Part shown: in pieces, positions 18,871-27,723 of the stretch
Numbering within the stretch: position 1 is the first letter of the stretch
Layout of the letters: each line of letters opens with the position of its first letter
DNA from: Burkholderiaceae bacterium
Lineage (GTDB): Bacteria > Pseudomonadota > Gammaproteobacteria > Burkholderiales > Burkholderiaceae_D
Direction of reading: 5' to 3'
DNA: 48,471 nucleotides
NCBI GenBank assembly: GCA_030158675.1
Contig: JAOASL010000022.1
Span: 1-48,471, forward strand
The notes under the pieces: model-generated
The model's input: only the letters and a program-made list of their open reading frames with translations
The model's database searches: none
What the model was told of the DNA's origin: nothing
Made by a program: the position numbers and the translations under genes

Positions 18871-20073
18871 TTAGTTGTACGACAAGCCCATCTCTTCACG
18901 CACGTCGCGCATGGTCTCCTGCGCCAGCTTGCGCGCCTTGTCGCAGCCATCGGCGACGATCGCACGCACCAGCGAAGGATCGTCGAGATACTGCTGCGCG
19001 CGCTCGCGCATCGGCTCCTGTTCTTTCAGGATGCCCTCGATCACGGGCTGCTTGCATTCGAGGCAACCGATACCCGCCGACTTGCAGTTCTTGATCACCC
19101 ACTGCTGCGTCGGCTCGTCCGAGTACACCTTGTGGAACAGCCACACCGGACACTTCTCCGGGTCACCCGGATCGGTGCGGCGCACGCGGGCCGGGTCGGT
19201 CGGCATGGTGCGCACTTTTTTCGTGACGGTGTCGCGGTCGTCGCGCAGCGCAATCGTATTGCCATAGCTCTTGGACATCTTGTTGCCGTCCAGGCCAGGC
19301 AGGCGAGATGCTTCAGTCAGCAGCGCCTGCGGCTCGACCAGGATCAGCTTGCGGCTGCCTTCCAGATAGCCGAACAGACGCTCGCGATCGATCATGGACA
19401 GGTTCTGCGCATCGTCCAGCATGGCCTTGGCCTGCTCGAGCGCATCTTCCTTGCCCTGCTCCTGGAATTCGGCGCGCAGCTCGTTGTACAGCTTCGCGCG
19501 CTTGGCACCGAGCTTCTTCACCGCTTCCTGCGCCTTCTGTTCGAAGTCCTTCTCGCGGCCGTACAGGTGATTAAAGCGGCGCGCAATCTCGCGCATCATC
19601 TCGATGTGGGGGACCTGGTCTTCGCCGACCGGCACCATGCTGGCGCGATAGATCAGCACATCGGCCGCCTGCAGCAGCGGGTAACCGAGGAAGCCGTAGG
19701 TGGCCAGGTCACGGTCGGCCAGCTTCTCCTGCTGATCCTTGTAGGTCGGCACCCGCTCCAGCCAGCCGAGCGGCGTCGACATCGACAGCAGCAAGTGCAG
19801 TTCCGCGTGCTCAGGCACCTTCGACTGGATGAAAATGGTCGCCTGCGACGGATCGATGCCGGCGGCCAGCCAGTCGATCACCATGTCCCAGGTACTGGTC
19901 TCGATGATCGAGGGGTCATCGTAATGGGTCGTCAGCGCATGCCAGTCCGCCACGAAAAACAGGCAAGGATGCTCGGACTGCAGGCGCACCCAGTTCTTCA
20001 GCGCGCCATGGTAATGACCAAGGTGCATTGCGCCGGTCGGGCGCATGCCGGAGACAACACGATCAGGATACAT
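18871..20073 (-). CDS. trpS: Tryptophan-tRNA ligase
   Basis: A 400-residue class I synthetase that charges tRNA-Trp. The HIGH-type motif is HLGH at 17-20 (GAMHLGHYHGAL) and the KMSKS loop is complete in GNKMSKSYGN near residue 262. It belongs to the longer betaproteobacterial form, with an insert of about 60 residues before the KMSKS loop rich in Lys/Glu and a Cys-containing segment CKSAGIGCLECKQPV near the C-terminus. It starts 7 bp after the stop of the M50 protease gene. Confidence 0.96.
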   Translation of the reverse strand: MYPDRVVSGMRPTGAMHLGHYHGALKNWVRLQSEHPCLFFVADWHALTTHYDDPSIIETSTWDMVIDWLAAGIDPSQATIFIQSKVPEHAELHLLLSMSTPLGWLERVPTYKDQQEKLADRDLATYGFLGYPLLQAADVLIYRASMVPVGEDQVPHIEMMREIARRFNHLYGREKDFEQKAQEAVKKLGAKRAKLYNELRAEFQEQGKEDALEQAKAMLDDAQNLSMIDRERLFGYLEGSRKLILVEPQALLTEASRLPGLDGNKMSKSYGNTIALRDDRDTVTKKVRTMPTDPARVRRTDPGDPEKCPVWLFHKVYSDEPTQQWVIKNCKSAGIGCLECKQPVIEGILKEQEPMRERAQQYLDDPSLVRAIVADGCDKARKLAQETMRDVREEMGLSYN

Positions 20074-20080
20074 GGGGATC

Positions 20081-20737
20081 TCAGGTCAGCAATAATTTAA
20101 GAGGGGAAATCAGCAGGTTCAGCAGCATGTTCGCCGCAGCGATCACCGGCACCATCCAGTACTTGAGCAGATTCAGCGCCATCAGCGCAAGCACGATGAA
20201 AAAACCATAAGGCTCCAGTCGCGCAAAGCGAAACGCCAGGCGGGCAGGCAGCAGGCTCGTCATAATGCGGCCACCGTCGAGCGGCGGCAGCGGAAACATG
20301 TTGAAGGCGAACAGGATCACGTTGACCCAGATCCCGGCTTCGGAGACGCGAAAGAAGTATTCCTCCTGCATGCCGGCCCCGAACAACAGGAAATACAAGG
20401 TCGCCCAGCCGAGCGCCATCACGAGATTTGCGGCGGGACCGGCCAGCGCGACCCACAGCATGTCGCGCTTAGGGTTGCGCAGGCGCGAGAAATCAACCGG
20501 GACCGGCTTCGCATAACCGAAAATGAATGGACTGCTGAGCAGCGCCATGGCGAGCGGAATCAGGATCGTGCCGAGAGGATCGATGTGGCGAAGCGGGTTC
20601 AGGCTCATCCGCCCCTGCGCATAGGCCGTGAGATCACCGAAATAGCGCGCTGCAAAAGCATGCGCTGCCTCGTGGAGGGTGATGGCGAAAAGAATCGGCA
20701 GTGCGTAAACCGCAATCGACTGAATGGTGTCGTTCAT
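20081..20737 (-). CDS. Site-2 protease family membrane metalloprotease (M50)
   Basis: A 218-residue membrane protease of the rhomboid-like S2P/M50 group. The zinc site is HEAAH (His22, Glu23, His26) inside a membrane helix, with the third ligand in PLDGGRI at about 151-157. Hydrophobic segments flank both motifs, and no PDZ domain is present, which marks the short group often encoded beside trpS. The substrate is unknown. It lies between yciO and trpS on the same strand with gaps of 35 and 7 bp. Confidence 0.9.
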   Translation of the reverse strand: MNDTIQSIAVYALPILFAITLHEAAHAFAARYFGDLTAYAQGRMSLNPLRHIDPLGTILIPLAMALLSSPFIFGYAKPVPVDFSRLRNPKRDMLWVALAGPAANLVMALGWATLYFLLFGAGMQEEYFFRVSEAGIWVNVILFAFNMFPLPPLDGGRIMTSLLPARLAFRFARLEPYGFFIVLALMALNLLKYWMVPVIAAANMLLNLLISPLKLLLT

Positions 20738-20772
20738 CGGCCGGATTTTATCAGAGCGACTGCCCCCGCCGA

Positions 20773-21393
20773 TCAGGCGAACAGAGAAACATCGCCCCTG
20801 CCCTCACGCAAGACCACCGAAGACTCTCCCGTCAGGTCAACCACGGTGGTCGGAAGCAGACTGCAGCCGCCGCCGTCAATCACCAGTTCAACCCGCTTCT
20901 GCAAGGCGTCGCGGATCTCCTCGGGATCATTCAGAGGCGTATCGCCCTCCGGCAGAATCAGCGTGGTGCACAGCAAAGGCTGGCCCAGCTGTTCCAGCAG
21001 CGCCTGCGCAATCGCATGATCCGGCACACGCAGGCCAATGGTCTTGCGAGACGGGTGCGACAGCCGGCGCGGCACCTCGCGCGTGGCTTCGAGGATGAAG
21101 GTGTACGGTCCGGGGGTGGCAGCCTTCAGCAGCCGGTACTGCCGGTTGTCGACCCGCGCATAGGTGGCAATATCCGACAGGTCCCGGCACAGCAAAGTCA
21201 GATGATGCTTCTCGTCGACGCCGCGAATACGGCGCAGGCGGTCGACCGCCGGCTTGTCATCCAAATGGCAGACCAGCGCGTAACTGGAATCCGTCGGCAG
21301 CGCGACAATGCCGCCGCTGTGGATGATCTCCGCCGCCTGACGCAATAAGCGCTGCTGCGGATTCTCGGAATGGATATGAAAGAACTGGGTCAT
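20773..21393 (-). CDS. yciO: Sua5/YciO/YrdC-family protein, YciO type
   Basis: A 206-residue protein of the L-threonylcarbamoyladenylate synthase fold. The entry motif PTDSSYALVCHLDDK (residues 34-48) has the TDSSYAL form typical of YciO rather than the TDTVYGL of TsaC/Sua5, so the tRNA-modifying role of TsaC should not be assumed. RLSHPSRKTIGLRVPDH follows as the second conserved block. The ATG is preceded directly by the T-run of a hairpin (21394-21430), and no ribosome site is visible. It heads a run into the M50 protease and trpS. Confidence 0.9.
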   Translation of the reverse strand: MTQFFHIHSENPQQRLLRQAAEIIHSGGIVALPTDSSYALVCHLDDKPAVDRLRRIRGVDEKHHLTLLCRDLSDIATYARVDNRQYRLLKAATPGPYTFILEATREVPRRLSHPSRKTIGLRVPDHAIAQALLEQLGQPLLCTTLILPEGDTPLNDPEEIRDALQKRVELVIDGGGCSLLPTTVVDLTGESSVVLREGRGDVSLFA

Positions 21394-21430
21394 AAAAAAA
21401 TGAAAAGCGACAGTCGGTCAGACTGTCGCT
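21394..21430 (-). terminator. Terminator of htpX abutting the yciO start codon
   Basis: On the minus strand a perfect 10-bp stem AGCGACAGTC/GACTGTCGCT (21406-21430) is followed by TTTTCATTTTTTT, and the next base is the A of the yciO ATG. It follows the htpX stop by 27 bp. Confidence 0.88.
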
Positions 21431-21457
21431 TCTGAAAATCGAAAGTAATGATCCGGA

Positions 21458-22327
21458 TCAGCTTTGCTGCAAGGCCGCGACACGCTGCTCAATCGGCGGA
21501 TGGCTGGAAAACAACTCGAAGAAACCACCCGAATGACGAATGCCCAGCGTCGCGACATTCTGCGGCAGCGCGCTGTCATGCATGCTGCCCAGACGGTGCA
21601 GCGCATTGATCATCGGCTGGCGATTGCCCAGCAGCCGGGCCGAACCCGCATCGGCGCGGAATTCACGCTGGCGCGAGAACCAGGCCACGATCAGCGAAGC
21701 CAGAATACCGAAGGCGATCTGGCAGACGATCACCGTCACCATGTAGGCGCCGCCGCCGCTCGATTCGCTGTTGCGCGACAGCGCACGGTCGACCACGAAA
21801 CCCACCACGCGCGACAGGAACACCACGAAGGTGTTGGTGACGCCCTGGATCAGCGTCATCGTGACCATGTCGCCGTTGGCGATGTGAGCGACCTCATGGC
21901 CGAGCACCGCTTCAACTTCGTCGCGCGTCATGTTGGCCAGCAGCCCGGTCGACACCGCGACCAGTGCTTCGTTTTTAAAGGCGCCGGTGGCGAAGGCGTT
22001 TGCATCGCCGTCATAGATCGCCACTTCGGGCATGCCAATGCCGGCGCGCTGCGCAAGCCGGGCCACGGTATCCACCAGCCATTGCTCGGTTGTGCTGGCC
22101 GGATGGTCGATCACGCGCGCACCGGTCGACCACTTCGCCATTGGCTTGCTCATCAACAGCGAGATGAACGAACCGGCGAAACCCAGCACCAGCGAGTACA
22201 CCAGCAGCATGCCGAGGTTCAGGCCGCTGGCGGTCAGGTAGCGATCGACGCCGAGCACCGACAGCACGACAGACAGCACCAGCACGACGGCAATGTTTGT
22301 CAGCAAGAACAGCACAATTCTTTTCAT
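21458..22327 (-). CDS. htpX: Membrane zinc protease HtpX
   Basis: A 289-residue M48 protease for quality control of membrane proteins under stress. Two N-terminal membrane helices (residues 4-23 and 36-56) precede the zinc site HEVAH (His144, Glu145, His148), with a third ligand Glu in [10 protein letters not shown]. Two further hydrophobic segments lie at about 155-175 and 195-215. The start [19 protein letters not shown] and the length match the family. It sits between a PHP gene and yciO, with its own terminator. Confidence 0.96.
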   Translation of the reverse strand: MKRIVLFLLTNIAVVLVLSVVLSVLGVDRYLTASGLNLGMLLVYSLVLGFAGSFISLLMSKPMAKWSTGARVIDHPASTTEQWLVDTVARLAQRAGIGMPEVAIYDGDANAFATGAFKNEALVAVSTGLLANMTRDEVEAVLGHEVAHIANGDMVTMTLIQGVTNTFVVFLSRVVGFVVDRALSRNSESSGGGAYMVTVIVCQIAFGILASLIVAWFSRQREFRADAGSARLLGNRQPMINALHRLGSMHDSALPQNVATLGIRHSGGFFELFSSHPPIEQRVAALQQS

Positions 22328-22466
22328 ACCAGCTTCCCTGTTGAGTACACGTTGAAAGACGAGTAATTATCCACGAGCATGTGCCAATCTGGCGTCACAT
22401 CGGCCCGATTTCAATTCCGGAAAAGCGAAATATTTCGCAGGCAGAAGCAGACCTTGCTTGGCAGGC

Positions 22467-23297
22467 TCACCAGGCCTGCCAGACAGCCGGCAGGCTGGCG
22501 GGCAGTAACGGCAGTGCGCCTAAGTCGGCACGCGATTCCCCCGGCCCGTGAAAATCTGATCCGCGCGAGGCCAGCAAGCCGGCCTGGCGCGCAACGCGCG
22601 CATAGACATCGTACTGATCCGGCGTATGGCTGCCCGTAATCACCTCAATGCCCGTGCCGCCCAGACTGCGGAAGCTGTCGATCAATGCGTCGTGCTGCAC
22701 ATCGTTCAATGCATAGCGCCCCGGATGGGCGATCACGGCCTGTCCGCCGGCCGCGCGAATCCAGCTGACCGCCTGCGTCAGCGTGGCCCAGCAGTGCGGC
22801 ACGAAGCCGGGCTTGCCTTCGACCAGAAAATCCCGGAACACCTCGCCCACCGAGGCACGCACGCCGGCTTCAACGAGGAAGCGCGCAAAATGCGTACGGC
22901 CAAGCATTTCCGGGTTGTCCGCCAGCTTCATCGCGCCTTCGAATGCACCGGCGATGCCGGCCTCGGCCAGTTGCCCGGCGATCTCACGGCCGCGCAGCAC
23001 ACGACCGCCACGCACCTCGGCCAGACCTTCGCGCAAGGTCCTGTCATTCTCGTCAATGCCCAGCCCGACGATATGCACCGTCTTGCCGGCCCAGGTGACG
23101 GACACCTCCACACCGGCCACGAAACGCAATCCAATCGCAAGCGCTGCCTGACGCGCTTCGGCAATTCCGCCGACCTCATCATGATCCGTCAGCGCCCACA
23201 GCTCCACGCCGTTCGCCTTCGCCCGGGCAGCGAGTTCGGCAGGCGCGAGCGTGCCGTCCGACACGTTGGAGTGGCAGTGCAGGTCAGCGTTGAGCAT
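22467..23297 (-). CDS. PHP-domain phosphoesterase (RNase AM / YciV type)
   Basis: A 276-residue PHP-fold enzyme. The metal-binding start NADLHCHSNVSDGTL and later LWALTDHDEV are the first two PHP motifs; HPGRYALND and GSDFHGPGE supply the others. Closest in pattern to E. coli YciV (RNase AM), which trims RNA 5' ends and 3',5'-bisnucleotides; that specificity is inferred. I start at the ATG at 23297, since the GTG 30 bp upstream adds only a Ser-rich stub. It is on the same strand as yciO, with htpX in between. Confidence 0.88.
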   Translation of the reverse strand: MLNADLHCHSNVSDGTLAPAELAARAKANGVELWALTDHDEVGGIAEARQAALAIGLRFVAGVEVSVTWAGKTVHIVGLGIDENDRTLREGLAEVRGGRVLRGREIAGQLAEAGIAGAFEGAMKLADNPEMLGRTHFARFLVEAGVRASVGEVFRDFLVEGKPGFVPHCWATLTQAVSWIRAAGGQAVIAHPGRYALNDVQHDALIDSFRSLGGTGIEVITGSHTPDQYDVYARVARQAGLLASRGSDFHGPGESRADLGALPLLPASLPAVWQAW

Positions 23298-23368
23298 GGG
23301 GGAAGCGGAAGAAAGATGGCAAGACACAGCCCGATTCTACTGCCGTCCGCCGACGGCTGCCGGCCGCC

Positions 23369-24277
23369 TCAACTTTCCAGAAAATTCTCAATCAGCCGCG
23401 CCACGGCTTCGGGCTGATCATGGTGCAGCATGTGGCCCGCGTCCGCTACCCGAGCCGGCGTCACCTGCGGAATCGCCTGCATGCGATGATCGATCTCGGC
23501 ACGCACTTTTTCCCGCGGCCCCATCCAGCGCCACATATCGGTGTGCTCCGCCTCAACCCACAACACCGGCGCGCTGATATGGCGCCAGCAGGCCAGCACC
23601 TCATCGCTGCGATACAGCTGCGGGCTGACGATCTTGTGCGCCGGATCGCCCAGAATCTCCCACTGCCCGTCCTCACATTGCCTGGCCCAATGGTCGGCCA
23701 GAAAGTCGGCACGCTCCGGCGTCAGGCGCGGATTGGTCTTGCAGAGCCGCGCGATCACTTCGTCACGCATCGCATAGCGGCGCATCTGCGGCGGCGCGCG
23801 CAGCTCGTCAAGCCACTGCGCGTAGCGACCCGGCGCCTGCGCCGGCGAGGTCGTCGCCAGACCAAAACCTTCAAGATTGACCAGCTTCGCGATCCGCTGC
23901 GGACGCACCCCTGCGTAGATGGTCGCCGCATTGCCGCCCATGCTGTGACCCACCAGATTCACCGGCTGGTCCGGCGAATAGTGATCCAGCAGCGCATCAA
24001 GGTCGGCAAAGTAATCCGGAAACCAATAACAGTCAGCACTCGTGCGTTCGGTCAAACCGAAACCGCGCCAGTCCGGTGCGATCACATGCCAGTCGCGCGC
24101 CAGACAATCGACGACAAACTGGAACGACGCCGACACATCCATCCAGCCATGCAGCATGAACAGCTTCGGCGCGCCCTCGCTGCCCCAGTGGCGGGCATGG
24201 GTGCGCAGGCCGCGAATCATCAGGAAATCGGAAGCTGAATGCTTCAGCGGGTTGAGTGGGTTCAGTGGATTCTGCAT
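23369..24277 (-). CDS. Alpha/beta hydrolase
   Basis: A 302-residue alpha/beta-fold hydrolase. The oxyanion region is LFMLHGWMD (about 38-46), the nucleophile elbow is GHSMGG (about 109-114, Ser in the centre), the acid is probably the Glu/Asp in VLWVEAEHTD, and the base His lies in DAGHMLHHDQPEAV near the C-terminus. The substrate is unknown. The first residues are an odd NPLNPLNPL repeat, and a start at Met20 (24220) is possible. It is divergent from the acyl-CoA synthetase, with an 81-bp gap. Confidence 0.88.
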   Translation of the reverse strand: MQNPLNPLNPLKHSASDFLMIRGLRTHARHWGSEGAPKLFMLHGWMDVSASFQFVVDCLARDWHVIAPDWRGFGLTERTSADCYWFPDYFADLDALLDHYSPDQPVNLVGHSMGGNAATIYAGVRPQRIAKLVNLEGFGLATTSPAQAPGRYAQWLDELRAPPQMRRYAMRDEVIARLCKTNPRLTPERADFLADHWARQCEDGQWEILGDPAHKIVSPQLYRSDEVLACWRHISAPVLWVEAEHTDMWRWMGPREKVRAEIDHRMQAIPQVTPARVADAGHMLHHDQPEAVARLIENFLES

Positions 24278-24358
24278 GTTTGATGGGAAGTGTCGGGATT
24301 GTCACCAACCCCGGCCGGGGTTAGCATCGCCCACTCAAAATTATAAGGGAGCCAACAC

Positions 24359-26047
24359 ATGGGCACCTCGGTGCAGACCAACTCGCCCGACCGGCATGCG
24401 CAGCTGCACAGCGAATTCCGCTGGCTGCTGCCGGACGATTTCAACATCGCGCAGCTCTGCTGCCGGCGCTGGGCCGACGACGCAAACCGCATCGCGATTC
24501 ATTTCGATGACGAAGACGACATCGAAGGAAACCGCAGCCTCACCTACGCCGAGATGCAGCAGCAGGCGAACCGCCTGTCGAATGTGCTGCAATCGCTGCA
24601 AGTAACGCGCGGCACCCGCGTGGCGATCGTGCTGCCGCAACGGCCCGAAGTCGCCGTCGCGCACATCGCCTGCCAGCAACTCGCCGCCATCGCCATGCCC
24701 ATGTCGGTGCTGTTCGGCCCGGACGCGCTCGAGTACCGGCTGCAGGACAGCGAGGCCACGCTGGTCATCGTCGACCGCGCCGGACTGGCCAGCATCGATG
24801 CGATTCGCGCGCAGTGTCCGGCACTGCGGCAGGTCATCGCGATCGACGCCGGTCGCGATGACCTGATCGACTGGCATGCCGCCTTGTCGAGCGCGGCCGA
24901 CAGTTTCGATCCGGTCGCCACGCGCGCCACCGATCCTGCGATCCTGATCTACACCAGCGGCACCACCGGCGCGCCCAAAGGCGCCCTGATTCCACAATCG
25001 GCCTTGCTGGGCAACCTGCCCGGCTTCGTCGCATCGCAAAACTGGTTCCCGCAGCAAGGCGACGTGTTCTGGTCGCCCGCCGACTGGGCCTGGACCGGCG
25101 GACTGATGGATGCGCTGCTGCCGACGCTGTACTTCGGCCAGCCTATCGTCGCCAGCCGCGCGCGCTTCTCCGCAGAAAACGCGTTCCGTCTGATGGAGAA
25201 ATACGGCGTCACCAATGCCTTCCTGTTCCCGACCGCACTGAAAATGATGATGAAGGCCGTGCCCGAACCGACGCAGCATTACCGGCTCAAGCTGCGCGCC
25301 ATCATGAGCGCCGGCGAAGCGGTCGGCGACGCGGTGTTCAACTGGACCCGCGCTGCGCTCGGCATCACCGTCAACGAAATGTTTGGCCAGACCGAGGCCA
25401 ACTACCTGGTCGGCAATTGCGCACTGCATTGGCCGGCACGCCCCGGCAGCATGGGTAAGCCCTATCCGGGCCACCGTGTCGCTGTGCTGAATGAGGCGGG
25501 AGAAGCGGTCGCGCCGGGTGAAATCGGCGAAGTCGCACTGCACCGACGCGATATCCATGGTCATCCCGATCCCGTACTGTTCGTCGGCTACTGGAAACGC
25601 CCGGATGCCACGACCGATAAATACCGCGGCGACTGGCTGCTCACTGGCGACCTCGCCGAAGTCGATGCCGATGGCTACCTCTGGTATCGCGGCCGTGCCG
25701 ACGACATGTTCAAGGCAGCGGGCTACCGCATCGGTCCGTCAGAAATCGAAAACTGCCTGGTCAAGCATCCCGCCGTGGCCAACGCTGCGGTCGTGCCGAA
25801 GCCGGACGCCGAGCGCGGCAATGTCGTGAAAGCCTTCATCGTGCTGACCGCAGACACGCCGCGCGGAGAAACAGCAGACCGGCGACTCGTCGAACAACTG
25901 CAGCAGCACGTGCGCGGGCTGCTGGCGCCTTATGAGTATCCGAAAGAGATCGAATTCATCGATGCCTTGCCGATGACGACCACCGGGAAGGTGCAGCGGC
26001 GGGTACTGCGGCTGCTAGAGGAGGCGCGGGCGGCTGAAGCGGCCTAG
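24359..26047 (+). CDS. Acyl-CoA synthetase (AMP-forming)
   Basis: A 562-residue adenylate-forming ligase that joins an organic acid to CoA. The P-loop YTSGTTGAPKG lies at about 197-207, NEMFGQTEANYL at about 342-353 is the A5 region, GDWLLTGDLAEVDADGY is the A7 hinge and the catalytic lysine lies in TTGKVQRR near the C-terminus. The overall layout (HWPARPGSMGKPYPG, DDMFKAAGYRIGP) resembles acetate/medium-chain (ACSM-like) enzymes rather than long-chain FadD; the exact acid is not known. AAGGGAG before the ATG is a strong ribosome site. Confidence 0.92.
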   Translation: MGTSVQTNSPDRHAQLHSEFRWLLPDDFNIAQLCCRRWADDANRIAIHFDDEDDIEGNRSLTYAEMQQQANRLSNVLQSLQVTRGTRVAIVLPQRPEVAVAHIACQQLAAIAMPMSVLFGPDALEYRLQDSEATLVIVDRAGLASIDAIRAQCPALRQVIAIDAGRDDLIDWHAALSSAADSFDPVATRATDPAILIYTSGTTGAPKGALIPQSALLGNLPGFVASQNWFPQQGDVFWSPADWAWTGGLMDALLPTLYFGQPIVASRARFSAENAFRLMEKYGVTNAFLFPTALKMMMKAVPEPTQHYRLKLRAIMSAGEAVGDAVFNWTRAALGITVNEMFGQTEANYLVGNCALHWPARPGSMGKPYPGHRVAVLNEAGEAVAPGEIGEVALHRRDIHGHPDPVLFVGYWKRPDATTDKYRGDWLLTGDLAEVDADGYLWYRGRADDMFKAAGYRIGPSEIENCLVKHPAVANAAVVPKPDAERGNVVKAFIVLTADTPRGETADRRLVEQLQQHVRGLLAPYEYPKEIEFIDALPMTTTGKVQRRVLRLLEEARAAEAA

Positions 26048-26104
26048 GCGCTGTAAATCACCGTTGAAGTCCATCGACGGGGGTGGGTTGCTGCCCCACC
26101 GCCG

Positions 26105-26854
26105 TCACTCCACCCATTTGTTCAGCTTGTCCGGATTAAACGTGTCGAGTCCCGGCACGGCCTCGACCGCAATGCCGGCCGCCTTCAGCGCGGTGACGAT
26201 CTTCACCAGCTGCAGTTCCTGCGAAGCCGCATTGTCGATCAGCCCGTGCAGTGCCTTCGACAGCGGATCGTCGCCATTCGGCGTCAGGCCGTAGGCCGCA
26301 AACATGCGTGCGGCCGCATCGTCGCGCGTACCCGGCGCCTCTTTGTCGATGATGCGGGCCGGATTGCCGACCGCCGTCGCGCCCGGCGGCACTTCCTTCA
26401 CCACCACCGCGTTCGAACCGACCTTCGCACCCTCGCCCACCGTGAACGAGCCCAGCACCTTGGCGCCGGCACCAATGATCGCGCCGCGCCCCAGGGTCGG
26501 ATGGCGCTTCTTGCCCTTGGTGAGCGACGTGCCGCCCAGCGTCACGCCCTGATAAATGGTGCAGTCGTCGCCGATTTCGGCCGTCTCGCCAATCACCACG
26601 CCAAAGCCATGATCGATGAACACACGCCGGCCGATCGTTGCCCCCGGATGAATCTCAATCCCCGTCAGGCCGCGCGCAATGTGCGAGATAAAACGACCCA
26701 GCCAGCGAAATCCGTTGCGCCAGCAGGCATTCGCCCAGCGATGCATCACGGTCGCGTGCAGTCCCGGGTAACAGGTCAGCACCTCCCAGCGGCTGCGGGC
26801 AGCCGGGTCGCGTTCCATGATGCTGGTAATGTCTTCGTTGATTCGGCTGAACAT
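26105..26854 (-). CDS. cysE: Serine O-acetyltransferase
   Basis: A 249-residue enzyme that acetylates serine with acetyl-CoA, the first step of cysteine synthesis. The N-terminal helical part ([19 protein letters not shown]) is followed by the left-handed beta-helix with hexapeptide repeats ([18 protein letters not shown] and [20 protein letters not shown]). The catalytic His lies in IHPGA or [10 protein letters not shown] as in family members. The C-terminal tail (residues about 200-249) is longer than the E. coli end, which carries the cysteine feedback site, so feedback control cannot be judged. It lies downstream of rlmB. Confidence 0.95.
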   Translation of the reverse strand: MFSRINEDITSIMERDPAARSRWEVLTCYPGLHATVMHRWANACWRNGFRWLGRFISHIARGLTGIEIHPGATIGRRVFIDHGFGVVIGETAEIGDDCTIYQGVTLGGTSLTKGKKRHPTLGRGAIIGAGAKVLGSFTVGEGAKVGSNAVVVKEVPPGATAVGNPARIIDKEAPGTRDDAAARMFAAYGLTPNGDDPLSKALHGLIDNAASQELQLVKIVTALKAAGIAVEAVPGLDTFNPDKLNKWVE

Positions 26855-26976
26855 GCAAAGTCTCCGGGTTCTCTGGCCCGATTTTATTGGAATGTCGTGG
26901 TCAACGTTGGCAGACGTTGGTGGCCGCGGGTCCCAGGCCGCTGATTGCTGCGGGCTGCGGGCCGCGACCAGCGCGG

Positions 26977-27723
26977 CTATGCCGCCGGTGCCTTCATTCG
27001 CTGCCGGCGCGCCTCATACAGGCAAATGCCCGAGGCCACCGACACATTCAGGCTCTCGACCGAGCCCAACATCGGCAGGCTCACCAGACGATCGCAATTC
27101 TCACGCGTCAACCGGCGCATGCCCTCGCCCTCGGAGCCCATCACGAACGCCGTGCCGCCGCTGTAGTCGCCGTCATACAAGCCCTGCTCGGCATCGTCGG
27201 CCGTGCCGGTCAGCCAGACGTCGTGCTCCTGCAGCTCACGCATTGCGCGCGCCAGGTTGGTGACCGTGATGTAAGGCACCGTATCGGCCGCGCCGCTGGC
27301 TACCTTGGCAGCGGTGGCATTCAGGCCGACCGCCCTGTCCTTCGGAGCGATCACGGCATGTGCGCCGGCACCATCGGCAACGCGCAAACACGCGCCGAGA
27401 TTATGCGGATCCGTCACGCCATCGAGCAGCAACAACAGCGGCGGGCCCTGAATGCTATCCAGCAGTTCGACCAGATTGCGTGCCAGCGACAACTCGCCGG
27501 CGCGCGCAATGACGCCCTGATGACGGCGCGTGCCGACCATCGCATCGAGACGCTGATCATCCGCCTGAATGATGCGCACATTCGCGCCCTTCGCCGCGCG
27601 CAGCAGATCGCCCATACGGCGATCATGACGGCTGGCGTCCACATAGATTTCTTCCACTGAGGCCGCGTCATGCCGCAGGCGCGCGGTCACCGCGTGGAAG
27701 CCAAAGATCATTTTCGATTTCAT
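26977..27723 (-). CDS. rlmB: 23S rRNA (guanosine-2251-2'-O)-methyltransferase
   Basis: A 248-residue SPOUT methyltransferase for Gm2251 in the peptidyl site of 23S rRNA. The N-terminal L30e-like substrate domain (residues 1-75) begins [18 protein letters not shown]. The knot region includes [33 protein letters not shown] and [18 protein letters not shown], which carries the conserved Asn and Ser. Its ATG shares one base with the rnr stop (TGATG), so translation is likely coupled. Confidence 0.96.
   Translation of the reverse strand: MKSKMIFGFHAVTARLRHDAASVEEIYVDASRHDRRMGDLLRAAKGANVRIIQADDQRLDAMVGTRRHQGVIARAGELSLARNLVELLDSIQGPPLLLLLDGVTDPHNLGACLRVADGAGAHAVIAPKDRAVGLNATAAKVASGAADTVPYITVTNLARAMRELQEHDVWLTGTADDAEQGLYDGDYSGGTAFVMGSEGEGMRRLTRENCDRLVSLPMLGSVESLNVSVASGICLYEARRQRMKAPAA

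Noticed and set aside
18358-20100. 580-codon plus frame opposite trpS and the methyltransferase
   Set aside because: Both genes on the minus strand have full family motifs. The plus frame is His/Arg/Gln-rich, typical of an antisense frame in GC-rich DNA.
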